Shown here piece after piece: positions 10,873 through 22,200 of a DNA stretch of 64,000 nt. A model generated the notes under the pieces. It saw nothing but the letters and a program-made list of their open reading frames with translations, ran no database searches and was not told the DNA's origin. How positions within the stretch are numbered: position 1 is the stretch's first letter; the number at the start of each line of letters is the position of its first letter. The translations under genes were made by a program, and so were the position numbers. Origin of the DNA: Microstegium vimineum (Eukaryota > Streptophyta > Magnoliopsida > Poales > Poaceae); contig CM039123.1 in assembly GCA_022036555.1 (NCBI GenBank), positions 8,929,217 through 8,993,216 of the forward strand. The letters run 5' to 3'.

Positions 10873-11615
10873 CAAAGGTTCGTCATGTTCGTCTGATCGT
10901 TTCGGTGACTGATAAATCGGCTGAAGTTGTTTTTGGTTGTTTTGTTGTGAGAGAAAAACACTGTTTTGGTGGCTGGTAAGCCAAGCGAACAAGGCAATAT
11001 CATGACTTCTATTCAAAATACTACAACAAAAATCACACTGCGAGGACCTTTGAAGTTGGTGAGTAGGTATGGCTAATACTAATGACGAGATATGTAGTAG
11101 CCATTTCAAAAATAAAAAAGGGGAAGCTCCCACCAAAATACTTTGAACCATATCACATAAGTAAAAGAATAAATCTTGTGGCATACTGACTTAATTTACT
11201 AGAAGATGACAGTATTCACACAATAGGTGAGTGCATAGGCGAGCTTATATTTTCTCACACTAGCAACGTTTGTGCATCGCCAGTTTGCCAAGTGTTACAC
11301 GTATTTGAGCTATTTGCAAGTTGTTAGACTAATCTAAACATCTACCATGTTGTGTGTATATATATGGTTGATGCTATGATGTACTTTGCTCTTTGTCAAT
11401 ATGGTAAAGTAGCGGAATGGTGAGAGTGGCTAGGGCTATAGGTAAGGGCATACGATGGGCAATGCATTGAAGCCCCTTGGTTGCAGTAGAGTAGAGCAGA
11501 GATAACATGTAGAGACGGCCATGCATATGTCCCCCAGTGTCCGTCCGCTAATGGACAAACATTTTCGGCAATTTCTTCTTCATTTAGCAATAGTACCCCC
11601 AACCATGCATGTAGA
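10873..11615. other. Intergenic stretch, nothing identified
   Basis: Mixed-composition sequence with short frames only. No domain, RNA gene or clear repeat boundary is seen. Confidence 0.5.
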
Positions 11616-11623
11616 CGCTGATC

Positions 11624-12344
11624 CAGTGGCGGAGGGAGGGAGGGGCTGAGGGGGCTTGGCACCCCCAACATGCTGATCCCTCCACGATGCTCCCTCCTTA
11701 TTTAGTAGTTAATTATTTAATTAACAAAGTAGCGATATTAATTAATGTTTTAATTATTTATTTTTTTTGTAATTATTTAGGATTAACCTTTTTATTATCT
11801 TTCTGTTTCTTTTTCACTCTCTATATACAATTCTTTAACTAGTTAACAGGTACAATTAGTGGTTTGCTTGTTTATTGTTCCTTTATATTGATCTTTAATG
11901 ACATCTATATTATTTAGGACTAGTCTTTATGTTGTTTAATTATTTTGTTTCTATTATTTTCATGATATATTTTTCTGAAAAATTAGACTGATCAAGTGGA
12001 TTTAGAGACCTAGTGCTAATATTCATCACTTTTATTGTATAATTCCTCCGTCTCTAAATATTTATCGTTTGCGTTTTCCATAAAACATCTTTGATTAAAT
12101 ATATATTAAAAATATAAATATTTTTTATATATAATTAGTGTCAATGGAAAGATCTTTGAATCTATTTTTTTAATAAATTTATTTAAAGATACAAATGTTG
12201 CACGTATTTTCTACGAATCGAATCAAACTTGTGGTACGAACACCAACGACGATAGTTATTTAGAGACGGAAAGAATATGTATTTTATCACGTATGATTGT
12301 TGTTGGGTCGGTCCCCCTATGCTTAAATCCTGGCTCCGCCCCTG
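11624..12344. mobile_element. Non-autonomous hAT transposon, 721 bp
   Basis: The left end reads CAGTGGCGGAGG and the right end GGCTCCGCCCCTG. The outer 11 bases are inverted repeats with one mismatch. The 8-bp target duplication CGCTGATC is perfect on both sides (11616-11623 and 12345-12352). CAG...CTG ends and 8-bp duplications are the hAT hallmark. There is no transposase frame. A Stowaway-like MITE is nested inside. The ends match the smaller hAT element at 50411-50590. Confidence 0.88.
12042..12276. mobile_element. Stowaway-like MITE nested in the hAT element
   Basis: The inverted ends are ATTCCTCCGTCTCTAAATA and TATTTAGAGACGGAAAGAAT, flanked by TA. The body is AT-rich and about 235 bp. 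This is the Tc1/mariner-derived Stowaway end family common in grasses. Confidence 0.75.
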
Positions 12345-12352
12345 CGCTGATC

Positions 12353-14050
12353 CGTTGCCGCTTTCTACGGTTGCATGATGCCGCGTCGCTCAAAACCTGT
12401 TGCGCCAAATCCGTAGGCTCCTGCAGCTCAATGGTGCGCCGAAGATACGCCCTAGCCAACTCCCGGCCGGCTCTCGGCCCGTCCGGCCACTCGTCGCCAC
12501 ACTTGCCGATCGAGCCGGCCGGCCTCTGCTGCAAAAGCCGGCCGTCGTCGATCCCCTGTCTGGCTGTCTCCTTCCCGGCCGGCCCCTGCGCTAGGTAGGT
12601 AGCCCTAGGCTTAGAAAAGAGCCAGTCTCGCGCGCGCGCGCGCGCGCGCGCACAGGCAGCCTCGCCTGGCCAATGAGCCCCGCCGGTCGTGCAGCGGCAT
12701 GCCTCGCGTCCAGCCTTTCACCTCATGTCGTCCCTAGCTATAGCTCCCCGGCCCTGGCCCGCCAGAGCTAGCTGCTGCTTATCCTTCCTCGATCGCAAAG
12801 GAGGAAGTGACATTGACCGCGCGCGCGCGACCGAAAAAGAGAGAGCCACTTCCGCGTTATCTCTGCGCCCGCCTCTTTTCCCGCGCGTATCGGCCGGATA
12901 GAACGATAGCTAGCGTCGCACTTGGATTAGAAAATGGGCCTCGCCACATTCGTATCCGGCTCCCTCGATCGTCTTTTCCGCAAATGGATCGAAATGCTTC
13001 CTGCCCCTGCATATGTCTGTATATTGCTTGTTGTGCTGCACTGCCAGCAACCGATTCGCAGATCGATCGGATCGCTCGCTGTCGCTCCAAGATACTACTA
13101 CTGGCCGCATGCAGCTAGCTAGCTGGTTCACCAGTCAGTCTCTGGATCCACTGGAGATGCACGCGGGATCCGATCCTCATCCTCTTGTCGTAGTGCAGTT
13201 GTTTAATTTAATTAGTTAATTACAAATCACATTCGTTTTTTCCCCCACAAAGGTGGTGGAAAGCTTGCATGATACAGATCACTGGCGAATGATGGGACGA
13301 TCGATCGTCCTATATAATTCGGTCGATCGACAAGCTTTATGTGACGATTAATAATGATCAGCAGGATCATGGCTGCATTTGTATATACAGGCCTATAGCA
13401 ACTTGCGCTTCCTGCCACTGACCGCAAAGGCGCGCGCAAAGCAGATCAGCCGCGCACAGAAGCATCGCGCGTTAGTGTAGTAGTATGCCCTCAAGTACTC
13501 AGCGCGATTGGTCTGGTCGCTCAGCTGAAAGATGCTGCTCATCCGCAGCTCCCAGGGGCCGAACGAACTGAGTGGACAGCAGCTACGACTGAACGCGACG
13601 GCTCCATCGGGGACACGATCGATGGGAATATGCGCTATTGCTGATCGGTCGAGCCCTGCCCCTGCTCCAGCTGGTGGCGTTCCCGGAGGGGCTCCTGTCG
13701 ACCGACCGACCGAGAACGTGCATGCGCGCACTTGACCAAATGATAATGCACAGCTAGATGGGGGATTGGATCATCATCATCAGATCAGAAAGCTGGCTGC
13801 CTGGTGGATAGCTGCGTACTTCGACGGAACATACATGATTGCCCTTTTGACGGGATTGTCCGGCCGGGTCGGTCTCTGTTGCGCACAGATTTGGAAATTA
13901 GTCTCTAGATTTGCCAGCGGCTCCCTGGCCAGGAGCCGCGGCCACGCTAGCGCTAATTTTTCTGGCCGCCCAGATGCAGCAGCTAATGGCTAGGATTAGT
14001 TTGCTAACTGTTTCAGTAATTCCAATTTCTTTGAAATCTGCCTCGATTAC
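12353..14050. other. Unassigned GC-variable intergenic DNA with (CG)n tracts
   Basis: Many short frames exist on both strands but none shows a domain or a consistent splice pattern. The region holds a (CG)11 run, a second CG run at about 12817-12829, and several TAGCTAGC and GATCGATC palindromes. It could be upstream regulatory DNA for a transcript starting near 14050-14430, but that is not shown. Confidence 0.4.
12629..12650. repeat. (CG)11 dinucleotide run
   Basis: Eleven uninterrupted CG pairs followed by CA. Long CG runs are uncommon in methylated plant DNA because CpG mutates to TpG. Confidence 0.95.
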
Positions 14051-16468
14051 GTTCCAGTTACCTTCTCGCTACAATCCGGTGCTCGTGTATACGCCGCTCG
14101 CGTGTGTCTCTTTTCCTCACCTTCGGCTGAAGCAGCTTCTTCTTCAGCCCGAAGCCTCTCGCCTCCTCTCCGTCTCTCCCGACTTACTGGCTCTCCCGAT
14201 GTCGAGGCCACACCTCCACCGCCGCTCCACCTCCGCCGCCGCCGCCGCTCCACCTCCACCGCCGCTCGGCGCGGCAGCGCCAGCCTCCTCCTCCACGCTC
14301 CGTCTCCTCGCGCCACTGGATCGGGGCGGCGTCGCTCCAGGTCCCGATGTGAACGGCCGCCTAGGGTTTGGCCTCTCCCTCCTCCGTTCCCAGCATCGTC
14401 TCCGTCGTCGAGGCCGGTGCCGCCTAGGTGATGGCGCGGCCCGCGGGCGGCCTTCCCCTCTCCTCGGCGGCTGAGCTCGGCGCTGGGATATGGCGCCTCA
14501 GCCTCTTCTCCCTCTTCTCCTGGCTCCTCCCCGAAATCCTCTGTCCCTCCGCCCCCCTTTGCACGGGTGATTGGGTGCTGCTGCAGCGCTGTGCAACCCA
14601 TTATCGGAGTCCATCCATGATGGGTTAGTGTTTGCACAGTACCAAATTTGTTTTCGGCTCTTGAATGCAGGCTTCGATGATTGGATTTTCTTTCTTGTTC
14701 GTTCTTGAGCCTGTGATGAAGATGCCATATCCGATGCTGGAGGATACGATCTGATGTTCATGCGCTTGTGAGGTACTGGGCATGACGTGTTACTTATATT
14801 ATGAAATCACTGAGACTAACCCTTTTGTCGCAATGCCTTGAAGCTCCAGGTTCATGAACAAATGATGGTTGATAACTTACTGAGGCAAATCTTCTGTCTT
14901 TTGTGCTTATGATGCTTCATTTAACCACACAGGGTTGCAAGGTTTATCCAAAAGAAACACCTGACGGTAGCAAATTTGTTTTCGTCTCTTCAAGTGAGCC
15001 TTTGACTATTAGATGGTTTCCCTGTAGTGTTTGTTGGCTATGTGTTCAGGTTTCTCAGTATGCAGACATATTCCTAGGATGCAGGCTCTCTGATTTATTA
15101 AGTTTCAGTACCCATACACGCTTATACATTGTTGTGCCTTTCGCACATGGAGTAACTAGGTTTAGCTTCTTGTCCACAATCTAAAATTCAGTTTCATGTG
15201 CCACCAAATAAGATCTCACTGGTGGTTAATATTTGTGCTGAGTATCTGTCATGGTCCTTATCTATTCAAAAGAAATAGTTGGCTTTGGCCTACTAGAGGA
15301 CTGGATATTGCAATCTCTCTTTTTTGCCCACTGAGTTAACTGGTTGTTAGTATCTGTAAACAGAGGTCAAGGAGAAAAACATGATATAAACATGGCATAC
15401 ATATTCAGTTCAAAAAGTTCTTTGATTGCTTCAGCTTGGCTTCCACTGTGTACCCTTGTACAAGAGATTTTACTTTCAGTCAATTGCATCAATATTTAGA
15501 TCTTGATGATACTTAGCTATAGTTGTGTCCTTCTTTTCATTCTGATTCTTATCTTGCTTGGTGTTTCAAAGAGTTCAGAACTGAAAGAAACATAGAGCTG
15601 ATTGGCAGATTTTTTAATATATTTCAGTTAACAAAATGAAGGGCGGCCCTGGTGCAAGCGGTAGAGCTTTACCGCCTGTGACCAAGAGGTCCAGGGTTCG
15701 AGCCCCAGCCTCTGCACATTTGTGCGGGAAAGGCTTGCGGGCTATTTCCCTTCCCCAGACCCCGCAGTTGCGGGAAGCCTACGGCACTGGGTACGCCCTA
15801 GTTAACAAAATGCACACACTGGAGACATATTTCTGGATATTGAACACGCCAAAAAACACTTAGTTATAGTTCTCCTCTGTCTTTGCCTTTCTTCAGTTGT
15901 AGATTCTCACCTGGGTGCATTGGTTGGTTCCAAGGTTATATCTTCTTGGATTCTCATTCCTGCCAATTGCTATGGTGTTTATTTCAATTTCTATTAAAGT
16001 TGCCTCCATTTGCAGCAATGGTGTCTTAGAATTGGCACCATGATGATTCATGTGCTTTGTATAAGTGAAGGTACAGCCTAGAGGAAAAATATCCTATTTT
16101 AACGAATCACTCAGATTGGTGACTAACGGTGTGCTGTGTCATACCACCGGAAAAATGGGACACATCCTCTCTGGTGAGCGGGACTGGTGCCTTGCCATCG
16201 AACAGGTAACACCGACACACACCCTTTTTATTCTTTATGACATTGTTGTACTTCATTTGTTGTCAGGTGTTTGGTAAATGAAGCTTTGCTACTTGGGCGG
16301 CAAATTGGTGCCACTTTCAGGCTAGGCAGCCAACTCTTCACAATTTGGTAAAGTGCCATTGATTTCTAGAGCTCTTTTACCCTCCAATTGAATTCTAGGG
16401 AATTGAGTTAGTACTTGCAATTTTAATGTTGTATTAATTTTGCCTAATACAAGGGCCATATTAATAAA
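14050..16468 (+). other. Possible non-coding or unrecognised transcript region
   Basis: 14100-14430 is CCG- and CCT-rich, like a grass 5' leader or first exon, and the DNA becomes AT-rich after it, like introns. Islands ending at GT-type donors (for example 16066-16206) could be exons. I cannot join them into a protein with any known domain: reading frames are short (an ATG at 14431 opens about 66 codons) and interrupted. It may be a long non-coding RNA, a decayed gene, or a gene cut by the N gap at 16469. Confidence 0.3.
15639..15799 (+). mobile_element. tRNA-derived SINE, 161 bp, with 13-bp target duplication
   Basis: The body begins GGGCGGCCC after AA and carries an RNA polymerase III A box (TGGTGCAAGCGG, 15650-15661) and B box (GGTTCGAGCCC, 15695-15705) spaced as in tRNA genes. 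It ends GGGTACGCCCT. The flanks are the perfect duplication AGTTAACAAAATG (15626-15638 and 15800-15812). The region after the B box does not fold as a tRNA, so this is a SINE and not a tRNA gene. The intact duplication points to a fairly recent insertion. Confidence 0.9.
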
Positions 16469-16568
16469 NNNNNNNNNNNNNNNNNNNNNNNNNNNNNNNN
16501 NNNNNNNNNNNNNNNNNNNNNNNNNNNNNNNNNNNNNNNNNNNNNNNNNNNNNNNNNNNNNNNNNNNN
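16469..16568. other. Assembly gap, 100 N
   Basis: Exactly 100 undetermined bases, the usual placeholder for a gap of unknown size. Confidence 0.99.
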
Positions 16569-17169
16569 TTAAAATTATTTGGGGTCATTTGGGCAAGATC
16601 ATCTTAAAATACATGGATGGGATTTAAAAGGCAGTCACACATGGATGGATTGAATAGTCCAAAATACTCTTAATTCAGAATACGTTTTGAACCTTCCATA
16701 CCCTGTGTTCCGGGCTAGGGAGTCGTGTTACATGCGTTACCACCAGAAATGGAACGTATAACTACGTGGTGTAGCTCGCATTTGCATTTAATAAACCTAA
16801 TAAATTCAGCCATTTATCAGCTGTTTTCTGATTTTTATTAACAGCTCAGGTGGCAGTGGCGTGACGCATATTTGCATGGTAAAAAGGAAAAGAGCCCCTG
16901 TATGTATTCTATAGCAGTCAATAATCGGTGATACTTATACCTATCTTAAAAAAAAAGGTCTGCCGTGATAGCGGGTCCTAATTAGCCAGCCAATTAATTG
17001 AATTGATACTACTACATAGAATTAGTTGACAGTCGGATCATCATATATATGTATATATTTTATATGGTACTGCAAGTGAACAGTACCCGCGTTGTGTCAC
17101 GTGTACTTGCCCACCCCTAGTCCCCGCCATGCCTTCGCCGCGTGCCGCTTTCCAGTGACCCAATCCTTA
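16569..17169. other. Intergenic stretch upstream of the defensin-like gene
   Basis: AT-rich DNA with TATATATGTATATATT near 17043. No gene or repeat boundary was identified. Confidence 0.4.
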
Positions 17170-17288
17170 GGGCTGTTTGGAACACAGGAATTTCACAAGA
17201 ATTGTGCAGAAATTTCACAGGAATCAATTCATTTTTATAGAAAAAAGTATAGAAACACGAAAAAAAAGTCCGTGTTCCAAACAGGCCC
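17170..17288. mobile_element. Tourist-like MITE, 119 bp
   Basis: The inverted ends are GGGCTGTTTGGAACAC and GTGTTCCAAACAGGCCC, flanked on both sides by TTA (17167-17169 and 17289-17291). The TTA duplication and GGGC...GCCC ends fit PIF/Harbinger-derived Tourist elements. It lies about 150 bp before the start codon of the defensin-like gene and so may be part of its promoter. Confidence 0.85.
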
Positions 17289-17435
17289 TTAGTTCCGTGG
17301 CGGCAGTACCCGTGACCACGGTACAACCCTATATTCGTAGCGCCACAGACAGTACAGGGCCGCCAGCCAGCCAGACGACATTGTTGTCGCCGCCTCGCGT
17401 CCCAGCGCACCGGAGCAGAGAGAAACAGAGATCGC

Positions 17436-17816
17436 ATGGCGCGCGTCCTCGTCGCCACGCTCACCGGTAAGCCCGTCGTGCGAGAGCCGAGAGCGGCATG
17501 CATGCACGCACTCACTCATCCGATCCATCCGAGTACCTGATCCGGCCGCGCGCGCTGGCTTTGCATGCATGCAGCGGTCCTCCTCGCGGCGGCGGCGCCT
17601 CCTCTTCTTCTTCCGGCGAGGGCGGCGTGGGTGGACTCGGACTACCCGTCGAGCGTGCCGTGCGGGGTGACCATCCCCGTGGAGCAGTGCGACCCGGCGG
17701 ACGCCGCGGCGAACGCCGCGTGCCGGGACATGTGCCACTACGGAGGGCGGCGAGGTGGGCGGTGCGTGTCCCCAGGGCGGCTCTCGCTAGTGCAGGGATG
17801 CCATTGCAGGTGCTAG
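17436..17816 (+). CDS. Defensin-like secreted cysteine-rich protein, two exons
   Basis: Exon 1 is 17436-17466 and exon 2 is 17575-17816. The intron 17467-17574 starts GTAAGC and ends TGCATGCAG. Joining them gives 90 residues. Residues 1-28 form a signal peptide (MARVLV..., Leu/Ala core, ending PARAA), so the product is probably secreted. The mature part has eight cysteines at 40, 49, 60, 64, 74, 86, 88 and 90, with a C-x3-C pair and a C-x-C-x-C tail, the pattern of plant defensin-like (DEFL) peptides held by four disulfides. A phase-1 intron within the signal peptide is also typical of that family. Such peptides serve in antimicrobial defence or reproductive signalling; which applies here cannot be told. 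An alternative in-frame ATG at 17565 lies in the intron and would lose the first ten residues. Confidence 0.8.
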
Positions 17817-19285
17817 CTATCTCGACGGCCACCGTGACGGGGACGCAGTGTCTTTGAGCCTGTGGGAATAACAAGTACTCGTAGTAGCCTGCATGACGGT
17901 GTGCAGATATAGCAGTGACCTAATCGTATCTACTATAGCTCTGTGTTGTTGATGCTGTGATCTGTTGACTTGGTACAATGGTACACACATCACGCAATGT
18001 GTTTTGTCCTGCACATCCGGTTCTTCTTTTCTTTTCTTTTTAGCAAAACTGCATTTTCCGGCTGCCGCTTCCAGCAGCATGTATCCGCATGCACCGGTTA
18101 TTTGCTAGTGCGACGAGTGCGTAATAGATATTCGTCAGCATTACTTTAGCATTATCTCTCAGACGAACAAACAGTATTTTCCTCACAACGAGTGCGTAAT
18201 AAATGTTACTTCATGACTATGTTTAGCGAACAAATAATATTTTCCTCAACGTAAACGTAAGCCATTAGGTAAGTCCCTCTCGTCGAACACTATTTCACAC
18301 AGTTCACCAGCGTGTCCAAGGAAACATAGGCAACTTTGCATCAGCGACCTGTCCACCTTCGTAGGAATAGCTATCTGAGTGCTTCTTGAACAGGTCTGTT
18401 CTATGATTATCACAGTATATGCTCGGATATGGAACAAGCTTGTGCTTTGCTTATTTGTTAAGACGCCTGAGAGTACACTGGGCCTTGCCAGTGCCGTCTT
18501 GAGAGTGCCAAAACGGAGCACATTACCCGCGCCAGCCAGGGCCGGTACATGAACAACAGCAGCAATCTCTCACAACCCCACCCGAAAATTTGCCTGATGG
18601 TAAGCTATGCGTAGTAAGAAAAAAGGGAGCGCCTCCCTGAAGCTACGCTTCCTATTCCTCAGCAGAGAATACCACATCTCAGACACTCGTATGGCAGGCA
18701 AAGGTTTACAAATTACCACTCAGCTCATACATCATCACAATTCACAAATCACAAAGAACAAGAAATTACACTCGTGAAAAGAGTCAGCATCGCCACAAAA
18801 TAACGTTCATCCCTTTCTGCTGAAACCCTACGCTGTACTGGGAATGCAACAGTCCTATAGTCTTATTCACACTTTGTAAACACAACAAACTGATCAAGGA
18901 CACGGCACTGGTGTGTTGTCCCTATAATAGGGTAATGAGTATATCAAGTGGGCCGGCATCAGGGACCTCCAGAAACACCCGGGGGTCGAGGTGGACACTC
19001 ATGTTCTGGAGCAAGTACACTCATCAGGATGGTTGTATAGTAGATTTATTCTATCAGACGAGAAAAAAGGCAAAAGCAATAGGTGCGCAACAAGCTGCTG
19101 TCTGAGATAGGCTTTGGCTTTACATCTGGATAAATAGCACCCACCCAGCACCTTCCGCTCATCAACCACAAATGTACATCTCGATGTGGGTGCGGACAAA
19201 ATTCCACGGTTCACTGCTTGTACAGGTGCAAGATTCTGGGCTGACCTCAGAGCTGCAGACAGTCCGCAGAGTTGTGTATTTACAG
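17817..19285. other. Intergenic DNA and 3' UTR of the kinase gene
   Basis: The right part (perhaps from about 18550) should hold the 3' untranslated region of the minus-strand kinase gene. The exact end is not visible. 18110-18250 holds an imperfect tandem duplication. No other gene is seen. Confidence 0.5.
18110..18250. repeat. Imperfect tandem duplication of about 70-75 bp
   Basis: GACGAGTGCGTAATAGAT at about 18112 recurs as AACGAGTGCGTAATAAAT at about 18188. GAACAAACAGTATTTTCCTC at about 18165 recurs as a near copy at about 18229. It looks like a duplicated MITE end. Confidence 0.65.
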
Positions 19286-22200
19286 CTACTGTACAGGGTT
19301 TTTCACTGGCCTGCCCATCAACTGACATTGTTGAGGCAACAAACAACAGCGCACTTGCCCCTTGACATGGAGTAGTTCGCCATCAATACCACATCCATCA
19401 TGCGTATTTGGGCCTGCCTTGAGCCTCACAGACTTCACCTGAATTTAGCACAGCAATAAAATGAAGAGTTAAAAAATAAATAAAAAATAAAAAAAAACTT
19501 CCACATGGACCACATGGCAAATTCTGAAAGAATGGTAAACACATAAATCATTAACCATGGCAGTGTCCAATGGTTGTGACATTCGCATGAAATGCCATGG
19601 AAATAAATTCCATGAAAGTAATCATACAAGAACATGCATGACAGAAAGCATGGCATTCGTCAAGCCAAAATCAAAGGAACACTATCATGTATGAAGTAAT
19701 GGAAGTAAAATTCAGCACTTGGCAAAGAGAAGCAGCCATAGCATACCTTTACATATTCTACATTTGGAAGAGATATGTGCTTTCCAAACTGCAAAAGCAC
19801 TAAAAATCTCAATAATCTCAGCCTTCCAATTCCCCCAACTAACAGCAGGTCCAAACAATTGTCATCATATTCAGCCTTGGGAGCAACAACCTGAGAGCTC
19901 AGACTCTGCACAGTCTTGCATGAATGGTTGCACACCAGTACACCAAGATAGTGGCCTTTTCTAACTGTCCATCTTTCATCTAAGCTAGGTACCAGCTCCT
20001 TAGTCAGACCAAGCTCAATGTCTTCGCGAGGACTATGGAGCTCAATTGAAGTATCAGGTTCCCAGTTAGGTTGATTATCCCATTTAGGCTCATCGTCCCA
20101 CTTTGGTCCTGAATCCCATACAGCCACAGGTCCAGGATCAGAAATTGTGGACGACGTGTCCTCTTTGTCTGTGTTAACCTTAGAGGATTTTGCATCATTT
20201 GTAGCAGACAAGCCTGGCCTTGCCTTTTCAGTCCTTGATTTTGATTTAGATCTACGCCAGTTGGGAGTAGATGTGCCATGGGTGGGGATGAAGCACTTCT
20301 TCTGGTTCTTTAAATGTACTCGGTCTCCCTAATGATAAGCGCTTTGATTTTGGGTCAAGTGCACGAACAACCTCAGAAGGTTCATTATTTGCACGAGGAC
20401 TACAAACCTCCAGCTCTGCCCCAGACATAATGCCTGTAGACATTATTGAATCAATGCTAGATAAACTTGAGGCGCGTGGTAAACATTCTGCTCTTGATCT
20501 CCGAACTACATCATCATATAGATTAGATGCATCGACCTTTTCTTGTCCTACCAAAATATTATGCTCAGCACCATTGACATCTGACACTGGAAGATATTCC
20601 AATTCAAAACTGTACTTTGGCAAACACATGAATTTGAGAAAACCAGCTACAAAGTATCGTAAAGGACCAAAATGCTTCTGATATTTCTCTGAGAGCTCAA
20701 GAACTGCAAGAGATGATAGAATGTCACCTTTTTTAATTGAAGAAAAACTAAAAGGTGACCTGAGGCTAGCTCAAAGGCTAATTTTAGAGAACCAAGACAG
20801 GTAAAAAGTCTGACGTGTTGAATATTTACCATCGCTAACAAAACCAAAATATGATACGGTTGTGCCATAATGCATAGTCCCACTTTGAATCCATTCAACA
20901 GAAAAAACATCAATAGGTGTAAGACCTCCCTGCAACCAACAGGTGGTTCAATAAATATTTACATAGAACCATACATATCCACATCAAACTGTTCAAGCTA
21001 AAACTTAAAAAAGTACTGAGGAACATCTGTTGATTAAATTATGCAATCAAATGTACAAACAGTAGACAGATAGACATACCATACTTTCACCTACTGAAAA
21101 GCTTTAACTTGCAACAGTTAAACTTGCTTCATCAACTATTTTTCAATCTTCTAAGGCACTTATTAACAAAGAAAAAGCATGCTTAAGAAGAACTGGATGA
21201 ATCAGGCAGCATTATAATAAGCCTATAAATTTCATGTAGGCATGTTCCCCTTTTTTTTGCCTTTCCTAATATATAATTTCAAAGCACAGTTGCTCCCAGT
21301 AGAATACATTGCAGTTTCGGTACTAGAAAGGTTAAAAGGACTTTCTGACACTGAGTGACTGAAACCCTACATGAGACAACAATGTTTTAACCACTCTACT
21401 CTCTAGGATGCCTCAAAGCACTGGAGAAACAACATAGTCAGCAAGGATAGAGCTACAGAAGAAAACTTGAGCTATTTATCCTACATCAATATCATAGGCC
21501 AACCCAATAAGTGAGCTTAGTAGTTAGTACGGAGGAACATGGGTGGTGCTGACAGCATGATGGCAATACACAGCCACTGGAATGCATCATTTAACATGGA
21601 TGCGTGGTGTGTCAACGGCAGGGTAACATTACATGGCCAAGTGAATGTAGAAGAGAGATGGTAACTTGGACACGCAGAAGATTGCACATGTAAAGAAGTT
21701 AGCTTGTTCAACATAAAAATACTGAGAAAAAGAGATGATATGGAGACAGGTAAATTCGGGTTGCACGAGCAACAAAGTGACATTGTAGAATGGCAATTGT
21801 GGGAATAAAGGGGCACAAGAAAATCCAAGATTGGATATGATTATCTCTTCATAATTCAAAATCACCATTAATCACAAACAAAACATGTAGTTCACTTCAA
21901 CCTAGCTCATAATAGAATATTTTACAGTAGGGAAATGAATAGCCACAGCTGTCAGTTACATGCAAATACCAAATAGGAGCACAAAGACACAGAAGAAGTA
22001 GAATTGAAACAAAATAAAGTGTTCTTTACCCTGACAATTGACAATGCTGCAGAAATTGGATCCTTGACACCCAAGACTGTCCAAATAAGTGAGTTATCAG
22101 ACCCAGCAGGTATTATACCTATTGGAACAGAGGCAGCCATATTTTGATCATCTCTGCATAGAAGACCATTGAGAACCTACAGAATGTATTGATTACTACA

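Noticed and set aside
13911..14474. A 187-codon protein gene (+) and its 196-codon opposite-strand partner at 14047-14637
   Set aside because: Both are low-complexity readings of CCG/CCT repeats with no domain. They look like the two strands of a GC-rich leader.
15641..15712. A tRNA gene
   Set aside because: A and B boxes are present, but acceptor-stem pairing is lacking, the sequence continues about 90 bases to a SINE-like end, and a 13-bp target duplication flanks it. It is a SINE.
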